From: Intestinirhabdus alba | Lineage (GTDB): Bacteria > Pseudomonadota > Gammaproteobacteria > Enterobacterales > Enterobacteriaceae | Length of the DNA: 64,000 nucleotides | Assembly (NCBI RefSeq): GCF_009711095.1 | Contig: NZ_WMJZ01000011.1 | Span: 1 to 64,000, forward strand | Reading direction: 5' to 3' | Part shown: positions 1 through 10,167 of the stretch, one piece after another | Layout of the letters: each line of letters begins with the position of its first letter | Numbering within the stretch: position 1 is the stretch's first letter | Notes under the pieces: generated by a model | The model's input: only the letters and a program-made list of their open reading frames with translations | What the model was told of the DNA's origin: nothing | The model's database searches: none | Position numbers and translations under genes: made by a program

Positions 1-110
1 CGGCCGCTGAAATGCTCCACGTCCAGGGCTGAAGCGCAGGACGGAATATCCAGCCGGTAGCGGTTCAGGCTGCCGCTGACTACGTTTTGCATAGCTTCCG
101 TCAGGTTCAT
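1..110 (-). CDS. VgrG-like type VI secretion spike protein, N-terminal end only
   Basis: The reverse strand opens with an ATG at 110 preceded by TAAGGAG eight bases upstream and stays open to the window edge. The first residues read MNLTEAMQNVV followed by NRYRLDIPSC and LDVEHFSG, the kind of opening seen in Vgr-family proteins, which form the trimeric needle tip of type VI secretion systems and often carry or recruit effectors. Only about 36 residues are visible, so neither the gp27/gp5-like core nor any effector domain can be judged. The gene does not belong to the cutC-yecM-argS neighbourhood of E. coli, so it is probably part of an accessory region that continues outside the window. Confidence 0.55.
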   Translation of the reverse strand, partial: MNLTEAMQNVVSGSLNRYRLDIPSCASALDVEHFSG

Positions 111-1132
111 TGATACACTCCTTATATCGTCAGTCAGGCCAGGGCAGGCGATGAGGGTTCGGTAAGCGTCCGGGGCCGGTTTACCGTTTTTCAGGGACGC
201 TACCGCCAGTCGCTGTAGACCAAAGCGCATCAGGTCAGGATCTGGATTAGCGGATCCTTTACTCAGCGACGCCGGACAACGCGGAAAATTTTTCCGCCCT
301 CGTCATGGTTATATTTATCGGTACTATTATTTGCCGTTACTCAATAAATTTTTAATATCTGTTTTCGGGTAACACTGGTCGAAAAAATTCGGCGGTATTT
401 ATTGCGCCAGCCAGAAACAGCGATATATACCCGTCATACTTCAAGTTGCCTGTGCGTTGGCTTTATTCGGCCCAGGGGCCTCACCCTGAAGGGTCGCTTT
501 ATTTATGGAGACGAATACTAATTATTTTGCCTTCAACGGCTATCACCCGGCGTGCGGCCCGCCTCAGCGATAATAGAACATTACCTCCCTAAAGGGAAAT
601 GCACGGCTACACTAAAAAATAACAGCGCTCCGACCGTTGCTACAGGAAATAATCGGCGTCCGCCGGCTATATTCAGCGGATATAACTTATTCAGTCAGCA
701 AAAAAAGCGTATCCGCCAGGTAAATAATCTTTCAGCCTCGTATAGCGTGCAGCAGCGGCAAATTACATTAACCAGTAAAATAAAGAGGGCAGGAAAATAA
801 TACGGCTTCCGCAACCCCTCGCCGTTTACGGCGGGGAGCAGCCACCTCGTTGCTAATTATGGCGACGATAACCACGGCGGACTTGTCCACTGGCAGACAC
901 ACGGCACAAATTTTCTTATCCATCGCAACCTCTGAAGACAAAAAGCCGCTGACGGGCGACTTGTTATGGGGGCAGCCCGGTGCGCTGGCGTGAGCCGTTC
1001 GTAGAAGTTTAAAGCTGCCGAAGAATAGTTCCTGGCGGCTTATCAGGATAACGGCGTCGCGGCAGCCGGCCCTGTATACCGCCTGGGGCGGTTTATCAGA
1101 GCGAAGGGGCCAGCGTCAGGGAGCAGATGCAT
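111..1132. other. Stretch without a convincing gene (accessory junction)
   Basis: This 1-kb stretch lies between the VgrG-like start and the MicL/cutC remnant. Positions 290-420 and 590-790 are AT-rich compared with the rest of the window, and a partial ERIC end sits at 426-498. A plus-strand frame at 552-800 has no recognisable motif. On the minus strand a 51-codon frame at 768-923 starts at an ATG with GAGG five bases upstream; its product (MDKKICAVCLPVDKS...) matches nothing I know. I see no intact gene that I can support; decayed accessory DNA is the most likely reading. Confidence 0.4.
426..498. repeat. Partial ERIC element (one end)
   Basis: The stretch starts with TATACCCGTCATACTTCAAG and continues with the same bases as the start of the full copy at 1482, then loses similarity after the GGCCTCACCCTGAAGGG segment. 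No matching GGGTATA end follows, so this is a truncated copy. Confidence 0.75.
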
Positions 1133-1436
1133 AAAAAAAGGCCCCTGTTGAAATGGTAGGGGCCTGGTACGAGCAAGCATCATATTGGGCGACATGATGC
1201 AACGGTAAAATCAGCTGGCCGGACGCCGCCTGATGATGGCCTTCATGGGGCCACCTCTGCGCCCTCTACCAGGTGGCGGGAATACTCATCCGCCCGCCCG
1301 TCGCCGGACATCGACAGCTCCGGATGCGGTAGCGCCTCGGTGAGTCGAGCCGCCTGGCCGCAGAGCGGTGCACTTCCTGCACGCCCGCCGCAAGCAGGCG
1401 CGGCAGATTCGCTGCGCGAACCCCGGAACCGGCCAT
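1133..1436 (-). ncRNA. micL: MicL small RNA (sigma-E dependent repressor of lpp), predicted
   Basis: In E. coli MicL starts at a sigma-E promoter inside the 3' part of cutC, runs about 300 nt past the cutC stop, and is processed to an 80-nt 3' form that represses lpp. Here, just after the cutC stop remnant (1211-1213), the reverse strand carries a stem AGGCCCCT/AGGGGCCT followed by seven T (1133-1139), a typical Hfq sRNA terminator. A promoter-like sequence at 1442-1470 would give a transcript of about 304 nt. Segments CGCCCA and GUACCAG in the processed part are complementary to UGGGCG and CUGGUAC of the early lpp coding region as I remember it. The assignment rests on position, length and these matches, not on an alignment. 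Confidence 0.68.
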
Positions 1437-1481
1437 AATGATTGGAGCCTCTCCCCGGGCAATTAGTTCCATAATTATTGT
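1211..1481 (-). pseudogene. cutC: cutC 3' remnant, truncated and frameshifted
   Basis: The reverse strand encodes pieces of the C-terminus of CutC in three frames. IMELIARGEAPIIMAGSGVR with AANLPRLLAAGVQEVHRSA lies at the upstream end, then ADEYSRHLVEGAEVA in a second frame, then MKAII and a stop at 1211-1213 in a third. The E. coli protein has the corresponding IMELIA, ADEYSR and MKGII segments in one frame. Everything upstream of IMELIA is missing, and the similarity ends where an ERIC element begins at 1482. At least two frameshifts mean that no CutC protein is made. The surviving part is just what would be needed for the MicL RNA and its promoter. Confidence 0.85.
1442..1470 (-). promoter_or_regulatory. 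Candidate sigma-E promoter of micL
   Basis: On the reverse strand GGAACTA (1464-1470) is followed after 17 bases by TCCAA (1442-1446), resembling the RpoE pattern GGAACTT-N16/17-TCTGA. Transcription would start near 1436. The -35 element lies only 11 bases inside the ERIC boundary. The -10 match is imperfect. Confidence 0.5.
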
Positions 1482-1813
1482 TATACCCGTCATACTTCAA
1501 GTTGCATGTGCGTTGGCTTTATTCGGCCCAAGGGCCTCACCCTGAAGGGCCGCCGCCAGCGGCGTTCAAATCGGCTAAGCCGATTTGTCCTCGCTCACCC
1601 CAGTCACTTACTCCAGTAAGCTCCCGGGGACTAATGAGAGACATCCCTGTCTCTCACCAGAGGCAGCCTGCGGCTGTTCAAATTCGTTCCTGACGAATTT
1701 GTCACTGCGTCGCCGCGTGATTCGGCCTGAAGGCCTCACCCCTTCGGGGCCAGCCCCGGGGCTGTTCAAAACGCGCTGCGTTTTGTCCTGCAACTCGAAT
1801 TATTTAGGGTATA
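1482..1813. repeat. Long ERIC element (332 bp)
   Basis: The element begins TATACCCGTCATACTTCAAG and ends ATTATTTAGGGTATA, with the imperfect terminal inverted repeats of ERIC (TATACCC...TTC.AGTTGC). It holds the ERIC core CGCTCACCCCAGTCACTTAC followed by AGTAAGCTCCCGGGGA, plus extra palindromic modules such as AATTCGTTCCTGACGAATT and AACGCGCTGCGTT. It separates the cutC remnant from yecM and replaces most of cutC. Confidence 0.9.
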
Positions 1814-1846
1814 AGCCCTCTACGGCATCGGCTCTTTGCCCGGAGG

Positions 1847-2422
1847 TCAGCCCCCGCACGACGCCCGTTCGCTGGTCACGATGTCGGCAATCGACCACGG
1901 GTGAAACTTAACGGTGACCTTACCGTCGGTCACCGCGAGGGTCGGGTTCGCCAGGCGTTCCCCCACCCCCTTCGGCGAACGGGTTTTCACCGAGATCCCC
2001 GGCTGGCAAAGCCCCTCATCGGCAAGCAGGGCCAGCGCTCTGGCGTTGAGGGTCTCCGGCTCCCCCGGCAGGACAATCTCAATATGCTCCCAGCCCTCGT
2101 GCGGGTAGCGCTTCTCTCCCGGCCAGGGCAGCTCGACAATACTTATCCGCCAGTGGGCCACGCGGACCGGCTCATGCAGCCTGAACAGGCAGATGGGCCT
2201 GCCGTTAATGAGGTTTTCAGACAGCAGCGCCCCGCAGCGTTCAAGCCCGCGACGCCAGCGTTCGGCGGTCGCGTTCTGATGGCAGCGCAGGGAAATATGA
2301 TCCGCCTCCAGCGGCGCGATATCGAGGGCCAGGCGTTCGGTAAGCGCCGTCAGCGCCTGGGTGAATCGCGGCAAATCCGCGGAAATATCGTGTAGTTCAT
2401 CAATGGTTTGCCAGTTCGCCAT
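1847..2422 (-). CDS. yecM: YecM, VOC-fold putative metal-binding protein
   Basis: The product (191 aa, E. coli 188 aa) matches YecM throughout: MANWQTIDELHDI at the start, ADHISLRCHQNATAERWRRG near residue 40, and PWPGEKRYPHEGWEHIEIVL in the middle. YecM has a vicinal-oxygen-chelate fold and a putative metal site with conserved His and Glu, but its substrate is not known. The ATG at 2422 is preferred over a TTG two codons upstream because it matches the family start and follows AAGAG at good spacing. It is divergent from argS, with the spacer 2423-2612 holding both promoters. In E. coli cutC lies downstream in the same direction; here only its remnant does. Confidence 0.95.
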   Translation of the reverse strand: MANWQTIDELHDISADLPRFTQALTALTERLALDIAPLEADHISLRCHQNATAERWRRGLERCGALLSENLINGRPICLFRLHEPVRVAHWRISIVELPWPGEKRYPHEGWEHIEIVLPGEPETLNARALALLADEGLCQPGISVKTRSPKGVGERLANPTLAVTDGKVTVKFHPWSIADIVTSERASCGG

Positions 2423-2612
2423 AGTCAATGCTCTTATCGGTGGTCAGGCCCGCTAATTTACCGCGTCGCCGGGCGTCAACCAACCGCAATTCTCCGGGAC
2501 GTCGCCCGGCGCGCGGTGCTGACGGCAACGGGCATTTGCAGTATACTCGCGGCCTAAATTCTTAAACTGGCGCGGTGAAGGTCAACCCGCAGCATAAACG
2601 TAAGGTATTCCG

Positions 2613-4346
2613 GTGAATATTCAGGCACTTCTCTCAGAAAAAGTCAGTCAGGCCATGATTGCGGCAGGCGCGCCTGCCGACTGCGAGCCGCAGGTTCGTC
2701 AGTCAGCAAAAGTTCAGTTCGGCAACTATCAGGCTAACGGCATGATGGCGGTAGCCAAAAAACTGGGCATGGCCCCGCGACAGCTGGCTGAGCAGGTGCT
2801 GACTCATCTGGATCTCAGCGGCATCGCCAGTAAAGTGGAGATCGCCGGTCCGGGCTTTATCAATATTTTTCTTGACCCGGCGTTTCTGGCCGAACAGGTG
2901 CAGCAGGCGCTGGCCTGCGAACGGCTGGGCGTGGCGAAGCCCGCGCCGCAGACCGTGGTGGTCGACTACTCCGCGCCGAACGTGGCGAAAGAGATGCACG
3001 TTGGCCATCTGCGCTCCACCATCATCGGCGACGCCGCGGTGCGTACGCTGGAGTTTCTTGGCCATCGCGTGATCCGCGCCAACCACGTCGGCGACTGGGG
3101 CACCCAGTTCGGCATGTTGATCGCCTGGCTGGAAAAACAGCAGCAGGAGAACGCCGGTGACATGGCGCTGGCGGATCTGGAAGGCTTCTACCGCGACGCC
3201 AAAAAGCACTATGACGAAGATGAAGTCTTCGCCGAACGCGCGCGTAACTACGTGGTGAAGCTGCAGGGCGGCGACCCCTACTTCCTTGAGATGTGGCGCA
3301 GGCTGGTGGACATCACCATGACCCAGAACCAGATCACCTACGATCGTCTGAACGTCACCCTCACCCGGGACGACGTAATGGGTGAAAGCCTGTATAACCC
3401 GATGCTGCCGGGGATTGTCGCCGACCTGAAGGCCAAAGGCCTGGCGGTGGAGAGCGACGGTGCCACCGTGGTATTCCTTGAGGAATTCCGCAATAAGGAG
3501 GGCGAGCCGATGGGGGTCATCGTGCAGAAGCGGGACGGCGGCTACCTGTACACCACCACCGATATCGCCTGCGCCCGCTACCGCTATGAAACCCTGCACG
3601 CGGATCGCGTGCTCTACTACATCGACTCCCGCCAGCACCAGCACCTGATGCAGGCGTGGACCATCGTGCGCAAGGCGGGCTACGTGCCGGACTCCGTACC
3701 GCTGGAGCACCACATGTTCGGCATGATGCTCGGCAAAGACGGTAAGCCGTTTAAGACACGCGCCGGCGGCACGGTGAAGCTGGCCGACCTGCTGGACGAA
3801 GCGCTGGAGCGCGCCCGCCGTCTGGTGGCGGAGAAGAACCCGGATATGCCCGCCGACGAGCTGGAAAAACTGGCCAACGCCGTGGGCATCGGCGCGGTGA
3901 AGTATGCGGATCTCTCCAAAAACCGCACCACCGACTATGTCTTCGACTGGGACAACATGCTGGCCTTTGAGGGCAACACCGCCCCCTATATGCAGTATGC
4001 CTACACCCGCGTGCTCTCCGTGTTCCGCAAGGCGCAGGTTGACGAAAGCGCCCTCGCCGCGGCGCAGGTGGTTATCCGCGACGAGCGCGAGGCGCAGCTG
4101 GCGGCCCGCCTGCTGCAGTTTGAAGAGACGCTCACCGTAGTCGCCCGCGAAGGCACCCCGCACGTGATGTGCGCCTGGCTGTACGATCTGGCGGGCCTCT
4201 TCTCCGGCTTTTATGAACACTGCCCGATCCTCAGCGCCGAAAGCGAAGAGGTGCGCAACAGCCGCCTGAAGCTGGCGCAGCTGACGGCGAAGACCCTGAA
4301 GCTGGGTCTCGACACGCTGGGTATTGAAACCGTAGAGCGCATGTAG
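2613..4346 (+). CDS. argS: Arginyl-tRNA synthetase
   Basis: This class I enzyme charges tRNA-Arg with arginine and is essential. The 577-residue product has exactly the E. coli length. It shows an N-terminal Add-1 domain (residues 1-110), the HIGH signature as HVGH in [20 protein letters not shown] near residue 130, a Rossmann catalytic core, and a C-terminal anticodon-binding helical domain. The KMSKS loop is degenerate, as is usual for this enzyme. The start is GTG, as in E. coli, after TAAGGTATTCCG. Transcription ends in an unusual double-hairpin region at 4365-4556 that contains a 131-bp repeat element. Confidence 0.98.
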   Translation: MNIQALLSEKVSQAMIAAGAPADCEPQVRQSAKVQFGNYQANGMMAVAKKLGMAPRQLAEQVLTHLDLSGIASKVEIAGPGFINIFLDPAFLAEQVQQALACERLGVAKPAPQTVVVDYSAPNVAKEMHVGHLRSTIIGDAAVRTLEFLGHRVIRANHVGDWGTQFGMLIAWLEKQQQENAGDMALADLEGFYRDAKKHYDEDEVFAERARNYVVKLQGGDPYFLEMWRRLVDITMTQNQITYDRLNVTLTRDDVMGESLYNPMLPGIVADLKAKGLAVESDGATVVFLEEFRNKEGEPMGVIVQKRDGGYLYTTTDIACARYRYETLHADRVLYYIDSRQHQHLMQAWTIVRKAGYVPDSVPLEHHMFGMMLGKDGKPFKTRAGGTVKLADLLDEALERARRLVAEKNPDMPADELEKLANAVGIGAVKYADLSKNRTTDYVFDWDNMLAFEGNTAPYMQYAYTRVLSVFRKAQVDESALAAAQVVIRDEREAQLAARLLQFEETLTVVAREGTPHVMCAWLYDLAGLFSGFYEHCPILSAESEEVRNSRLKLAQLTAKTLKLGLDTLGIETVERM

Positions 4347-4394
4347 CTCGCCGCGATAAGCAGCGAAGCCTGGGTCCGTACCCGGGCTTCAGAT

Positions 4395-4525
4395 TGCTGA
4401 CAAAGAGGGAAAAAACGTGGTTTTTCCCTCTTTGTGGTTAGCAGCCGAAAATCAATGAATTGATTTTCCTTGTTTATTTTTGTGGTGATTATGGCCGACC
4501 GAGTTCGGCCTGGGGTTTATCATCA
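4395..4525 (+). mobile_element. 131-bp palindromic element between two terminator hairpins (copy A)
   Basis: The element has imperfect terminal inverted repeats (TGCTGACAAA / TTTATCATCA, the others being TGATGACAAA / TTTGTCATCA). It contains three hairpins: ACAAAGAGGGAAAAA pairing with TTTTTCCCTCTTTGT, AAAATCAAT/ATTGATTTT, and a GGCCGA/TCGGCC stem. It is nearly identical to copies at 36860 and 52254. It is flanked by two near-identical terminator hairpins: GAAGCCTGGG-TCCGTA-CCCGGGCTTC at 4365-4390 without a T-tract, and GCCTGGG-CCCGTA-CCCGGGC plus six T at 4532-4556. It encodes no protein. Confidence 0.75.
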
Positions 4526-4531
4526 GTCTCA

Positions 4532-4556
4532 GCCTGGGCCCGTACCCGGGCCTTTT
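4532..4556 (+). terminator. Rho-independent terminator of argS (distal copy)
   Basis: A GCCTGGG/CCCGGGC stem with a six-base loop is followed by CTTTTTT. A copy of the same hairpin without the T-tract lies at 4365-4390, nearer the argS stop. Confidence 0.85.
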
Positions 4557-4584
4557 TTGCTTTCGCCGGACGCCGCCGTCAGGG

Positions 4585-5724
4585 TCAGTAGTAGTTACGC
4601 AGGTACTCCGTCAGGCACAGAATCGCCATCGCCTGGCCGTACGGCATGGCGGTGAGCGGGATGTTGCGGTAGAAGTCGAGATTGTGGCCCATGCCGGTGC
4701 CAAACGAGGTCTGCAGCAGCTCCCCCTGGGGCGAAATATGCGCCACGATGCCCCGGACCGCCCTTTCCGCCACCGCCGCACAGGTCGGGCTGACGTAGCG
4801 CTTGCGCACCGCCTTCAGAATGCCGTAGGCGAACCCCGCCGTGGCGGACGCTTCGAGGTAAGAGTCGGGATCGTCGAGCAGCGTATGCCACAGCCCGCTC
4901 TCGTCCTGGCAGGCGGCCAGCGCGGCGACCTGCGCGTTCAGTACCTGCACCAGGTAGCGGCGCACCGCGCTCCCCTCCGGCAGATCCACCAGCTCCAGGA
5001 AATCCGGGATCGCGATGGTCAGCCAGCTGTTGCCGCGCGCCCAGCGGGCGTTGGCGAAGTTATGCCGCTCGTCGTCGCTCCAGCCGTGAAACCAGAGGCC
5101 GGTTTTCCGGTCCATCAGGTTCTGCACGTGCAGCAGAAACTGCCAGATCGCCTCCTCCACGTACTCCGGGCGGTTGAGCAGCTTACCGATTTTCGCCAGC
5201 GGCAGCACCGTCATCATCAGGGTGTCATCCCACATCTGCTGCCTGTTCTCTTCGGCCAGGGTAATGTGCTGCATACCGCCGCAGCGGGTGCGCGGCATCT
5301 CATACATCGCCCACTCCGCCCAGCTCTCCAGCCACGGCAGGTAGGCCGGATTGCGCGTCTCCTCATAGCGATACGCCAGGGTCAGAAACGGTGCCATCGT
5401 GTTGACGTTTTTGGTGGTAGCCCCCTCGGCGAAGCGATCGGCGAACCAGCCGTCGACGATCTCGCGCATCGTCACGTCGCCGGTCTGGCGGTAATACTGA
5501 TACATTCCGTACAGGCCGACGCCGTGGGTCCACTCCCAGCCGGCCCAGCCTTTGGTGTCGATGACCCGACCGTCGTCCAGCCGCAGCAAAAACTGGCCGG
5601 TCTCATCACGAATAGCAACCAGACTGCCCGTTATCGTCTGGATCAGATCCTTTAACGCCTCCCGGGAAATAAAGCGCTCCGGCTGACGTAATAGCGGGCT
5701 ATGTTTGACGGGCCAGACTTTCAT
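4585..5724 (-). CDS. GH105 unsaturated rhamnogalacturonyl hydrolase (RhiN/YteR type)
   Basis: The enzyme would remove the unsaturated galacturonate left at the non-reducing end of rhamnogalacturonan oligosaccharides by RG lyases. The 379-residue protein has no signal peptide, so it acts in the cytoplasm. An (alpha/alpha)6-barrel pattern of repeated aromatic helices is visible: GWAGWEWTHGVGLYGMYQYY near residue 80, MWDDTLMMTVLPLAKIG near 165 containing the catalytic-type Asp, HGWSDDERHNFANARWARGN near 215 and SATAGFAYGI near 290. It lies 4 bp downstream of the transporter gene, so the two form an operon of the rhiT-rhiN type known from pectinolytic enterobacteria. Whether the natural substrate is exactly rhamnogalacturonide is inferred from family and context. 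Confidence 0.85.
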   Translation of the reverse strand: MKVWPVKHSPLLRQPERFISREALKDLIQTITGSLVAIRDETGQFLLRLDDGRVIDTKGWAGWEWTHGVGLYGMYQYYRQTGDVTMREIVDGWFADRFAEGATTKNVNTMAPFLTLAYRYEETRNPAYLPWLESWAEWAMYEMPRTRCGGMQHITLAEENRQQMWDDTLMMTVLPLAKIGKLLNRPEYVEEAIWQFLLHVQNLMDRKTGLWFHGWSDDERHNFANARWARGNSWLTIAIPDFLELVDLPEGSAVRRYLVQVLNAQVAALAACQDESGLWHTLLDDPDSYLEASATAGFAYGILKAVRKRYVSPTCAAVAERAVRGIVAHISPQGELLQTSFGTGMGHNLDFYRNIPLTAMPYGQAMAILCLTEYLRNYY

Positions 5725-5728
5725 AGTA

Positions 5729-7309
5729 TTAACCTCTGTTCAGTGTCGAATTCAGCGCCGGAACGTGCTCAAGAGACGGCGCGGCGGGTTTGTTGCGGTT
5801 CAGATAGCCGATGTTGTTGTTACCCCAAAGCGATTCGTACGGCATACCGGTCAGCATCTCAACGGTGGCCCGGGCCTGCGGGGTGATGTCCGGCATCGCC
5901 CGATCCGACTCGCGCATTCTGGCGGTCTCTTCACACAGGGTGCGGTGGGTCTGTAGATTCAGCTTAAAGCGCAGGGAAATAAGGAAGCCGCAGGCCAGCA
6001 CGATGAGCGTGCCGCAGCTCAGGATCAGCAGAATGGTGTGGCTGACCGCCTCAGGCTGCGTGCTCTGACCCGAGACAAAGCCGGAGGTCTGCATCACGAT
6101 CCCCACCAGCATCACCGCGCCGGCCTGGGAAGCTTTGCGGGTCAGGGTCATGATCCCGGCGAAGATCCCCTCCCGGCGCTGTCCGGTGATCGCTTCATCC
6201 ACGTCGGCGATATAGGTGTAGGTATTCCACGGCACATAGTTGATGCCCCCGCGTCCCAGCCCGGCCGCCGCAGAGACCAGCAGCAGCAGCGCATAAACAT
6301 CGCTCAGCCCGGCGTACCACAGCAGCGCGTAAGAGAGCGAGCTGAGGCCAAACAGCACCACTACCATCCGGTACGACGGCGCTGGTCCAAAACGGATGCA
6401 TAGCGGAATCATGGCGATGGCCGCGATAAACTGGAAGATGGCCATGGTGCCCAGCAGATTTGACGCCACGGAAGCCTCCTGCATCAAGACGAACACCACA
6501 TACCAGGTAAAAACGGCGTTAAAGACGTCCTGAGCGATATAGCCGCCGAGGTACATGCCCAGGTGCTGGCGGAAGATACGGATGCGCAGGGTGGAGCTAA
6601 GCTCAACGGTAAGCCGACGCATACTCTGGCTAAAGCTCAGGCTTTTCTTCTGCTCCTCGGCGCGCAGCGCGGCCCCGGACCACGCCTCGCGCGGGCGCTC
6701 CCAGGTGAAACACCAGACGAAAACCAGCATCAGGGCGCACAGCACCGAAAACACCAGGCTGGCGTAAAAAAAGGAGATCGGGTTGTTCTTTCCGAAGGCG
6801 GTCAGCAGGATCCCCGGCAGGAACGAGGCGAGAATCGCCGACATCTGCGCCATAGAAATGCGCGCCCCGGAGAATTTCGTTTTCTGTTTGAAATCGTCGG
6901 TCATTTCCGGCACCAGCGTCTCGTACGGCACCAGGATCATGGTGTAGACCATATCAAACGCCAGATAGGTCAGCAGATAGTACCAGAAGCTCATGTCGCC
7001 GACCCACATCAGCGAGTAGCTGAAGACGCAGGGAATACCCAGCAGAATAAAGAACTTTCGCCGTCCGAAACGCCTGCCCAGCCGGGTGGAACCGAAGTTA
7101 TCGGTCAGAAAGCCCATCAGCGGGCTGATCGCCGCATCCAGCACCCGGGCGGCGGCAAAAATAAAGGTTGCCTCGATCGGCGTCAGCCCACAGAAGGTGG
7201 TATAGAAATAGAGAAGCCATGCTGCGGTAAGCGCGGTGGTGCCCGCACCCAGAAAGTCGCCTGAACCATAGGCTAAATAGTTCACCAGGCCAATTTTTCG
7301 TGTTTTCAT
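5729..7309 (-). CDS. GPH-family sugar/cation symporter, rhamnogalacturonide transporter type (RhiT)
   Basis: The 526-residue protein has about twelve hydrophobic segments and the glycoside-pentoside-hexuronide features: GLVNYLAYGSGDFLGAGTT at the N-terminus, the loop TRLGRRFGRRKFFILLG after TM2, and VPYETLVPEMTDDFKQKTKF near residue 130. It resembles the RhiT transporter that imports RG-lyase products. It is the first gene of the two-gene operon with the GH105 hydrolase. The C-terminal 70 residues are a hydrophilic tail. A KdgR-type operator lies about 300 bp upstream with an ERIC element between it and the start, which may alter control. The upstream ATG at 7309 fits the family N-terminus. 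Confidence 0.85.
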   Translation of the reverse strand: MKTRKIGLVNYLAYGSGDFLGAGTTALTAAWLLYFYTTFCGLTPIEATFIFAAARVLDAAISPLMGFLTDNFGSTRLGRRFGRRKFFILLGIPCVFSYSLMWVGDMSFWYYLLTYLAFDMVYTMILVPYETLVPEMTDDFKQKTKFSGARISMAQMSAILASFLPGILLTAFGKNNPISFFYASLVFSVLCALMLVFVWCFTWERPREAWSGAALRAEEQKKSLSFSQSMRRLTVELSSTLRIRIFRQHLGMYLGGYIAQDVFNAVFTWYVVFVLMQEASVASNLLGTMAIFQFIAAIAMIPLCIRFGPAPSYRMVVVLFGLSSLSYALLWYAGLSDVYALLLLVSAAAGLGRGGINYVPWNTYTYIADVDEAITGQRREGIFAGIMTLTRKASQAGAVMLVGIVMQTSGFVSGQSTQPEAVSHTILLILSCGTLIVLACGFLISLRFKLNLQTHRTLCEETARMRESDRAMPDITPQARATVEMLTGMPYESLWGNNNIGYLNRNKPAAPSLEHVPALNSTLNRG

Positions 7310-7372
7310 CGCCGTTCACCCTGCAAATGGTTGGGGAACTCCCGACCTGTTGGCATCGCCAAAGGGAGTGGT

Positions 7373-7499
7373 TATACCCGTCATACTTCAAGCTGCATGT
7401 ACGTTGGCTACGCTCACTCACCCCGGTCACATAGTTCACTATGCTCCCGGGGATTCGCTCGCTTGCCGCCTTCATGCAACTCGAATTATTTAGGGTATA
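7373..7499. repeat. Canonical ERIC element (127 bp)
   Basis: This is the only copy of the typical short ERIC size. It starts TATACCCGTCATACTTCAAG and ends ACTCGAATTATTTAGGGTATA, with the core CTCACCCCGGTCAC and CTCCCGGGGATTCGCTCG between. It lies in the leader of the rhiT-type operon, between the start codon and the putative KdgR operator. Confidence 0.93.
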
Positions 7500-7605
7500 C
7501 ACGGCCACAGTAAGAGCTTACACAATGCGAAACCTTGCCATTTTTGCCACCTCTTTTTCCCGGCTGGCAAAAATGCAAAGGGTCCGGCAACGGGTGTCAC
7601 TGATT

Positions 7606-7624
7606 TATAAAACAGTGTTTCTTG
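7606..7624. promoter_or_regulatory. Putative KdgR operator
   Basis: TATAAAACAGTGTTTCTTG is close to the KdgR consensus (A)TGAAACANTGTTTCA(T), the operator of pectinolysis genes in enterobacteria. It suits the uronate-linked function of the downstream rhiT/rhiN pair. The distance to the rhiT start is about 297 bp, or about 170 bp without the ERIC insertion. Confidence 0.55.
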
Positions 7625-7642
7625 TTAATTAAAAGGAAGGGT

Positions 7643-7678
7643 CAAAAATTAGAAGGGCGGCGCTTTTCGCCGCCGCCC
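7643..7678 (-). terminator. Terminator after flhE
   Basis: On the reverse strand GGGCGGCG pairs with CGCCGCCC around a short loop and is followed by TTCTAATTTTTG. It lies 19 bp after the flhE stop and would end the flhBAE transcript. Confidence 0.65.
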
Positions 7679-7696
7679 GGGCTGGCGGGAGGTCGG

Positions 7697-8088
7697 TTAC
7701 CGGTAGTTGACAATCACCTCGTTGCGCTGCACCTTCAGCGCCGGAATCAGCCGACCGCCGCCCGGCACCTCCCAGATAAAGCGCAGCGGCTCGGCGGCGG
7801 GCACGTTGTTAAAGCCCATGGTGGTGCCGCTCTGGCCGTCCAGCTCCACGCAGCGGGCCAGGGAACAGAGGCGCGCCCGCAGGCCGGCGGGGGTCGGGCC
7901 GTTCAGCTCATAGCGCCAGGCCACCAGCGTCATCAGCCCGGAGACCGGCTGGCCGGGAGCCAGCGGCGAAGAGGAGATGGACTCGCCGCGGTGGTTAAGC
8001 GTAATGCCAATGCTGCTGGCCTGCCACGCCCCCTCCCCGGCCGCCATCGCCGCCAGCGGAATCAGCAACAGCCAAAGTAAATAACGCA

Positions 8089-8089
<1 letters not shown>
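7697..8089 (-). CDS. flhE: Flagellar protein FlhE
   Basis: FlhE is a periplasmic protein linked to proper function of the flagellar export gate; in Salmonella its loss causes proton leak and altered filaments. The 130-residue product equals the E. coli length, with an N-terminal signal peptide (MRYLLWLLLIPLAAMAAGEG) and the conserved end PLRFIWEVPGGGRLIPALKV. The start is GTG at 8089 and overlaps the flhA stop by one base (TAGTG), which indicates translational coupling. It is the last gene of flhBAE. Confidence 0.95.

Positions 8090-10159
<2,070 letters not shown>

Positions 10160-10167
<8 letters not shown>

Noticed and set aside
552-800. 82-codon plus-strand frame near the left edge
   Set aside because: No ribosome binding site, no recognisable motif and unusual composition; kept only as part of the unassigned region.
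1482-1813. CRISPR array or REP cluster
   Set aside because: The palindromic modules differ from one another and have no equal spacers; the ends and core identify an ERIC element.
2703-4220. 505-codon frame on the strand opposite argS
   Set aside because: It is the antisense shadow of a conserved GC-rich gene; its product is His/Gly/Val-rich without any motif.
4401-4440. ACAAAGAGGGAAAAA hairpin as a simple terminator of argS
   Set aside because: It is part of a 130-bp repeat found at three unrelated terminators, so it is better described as a component of that element.
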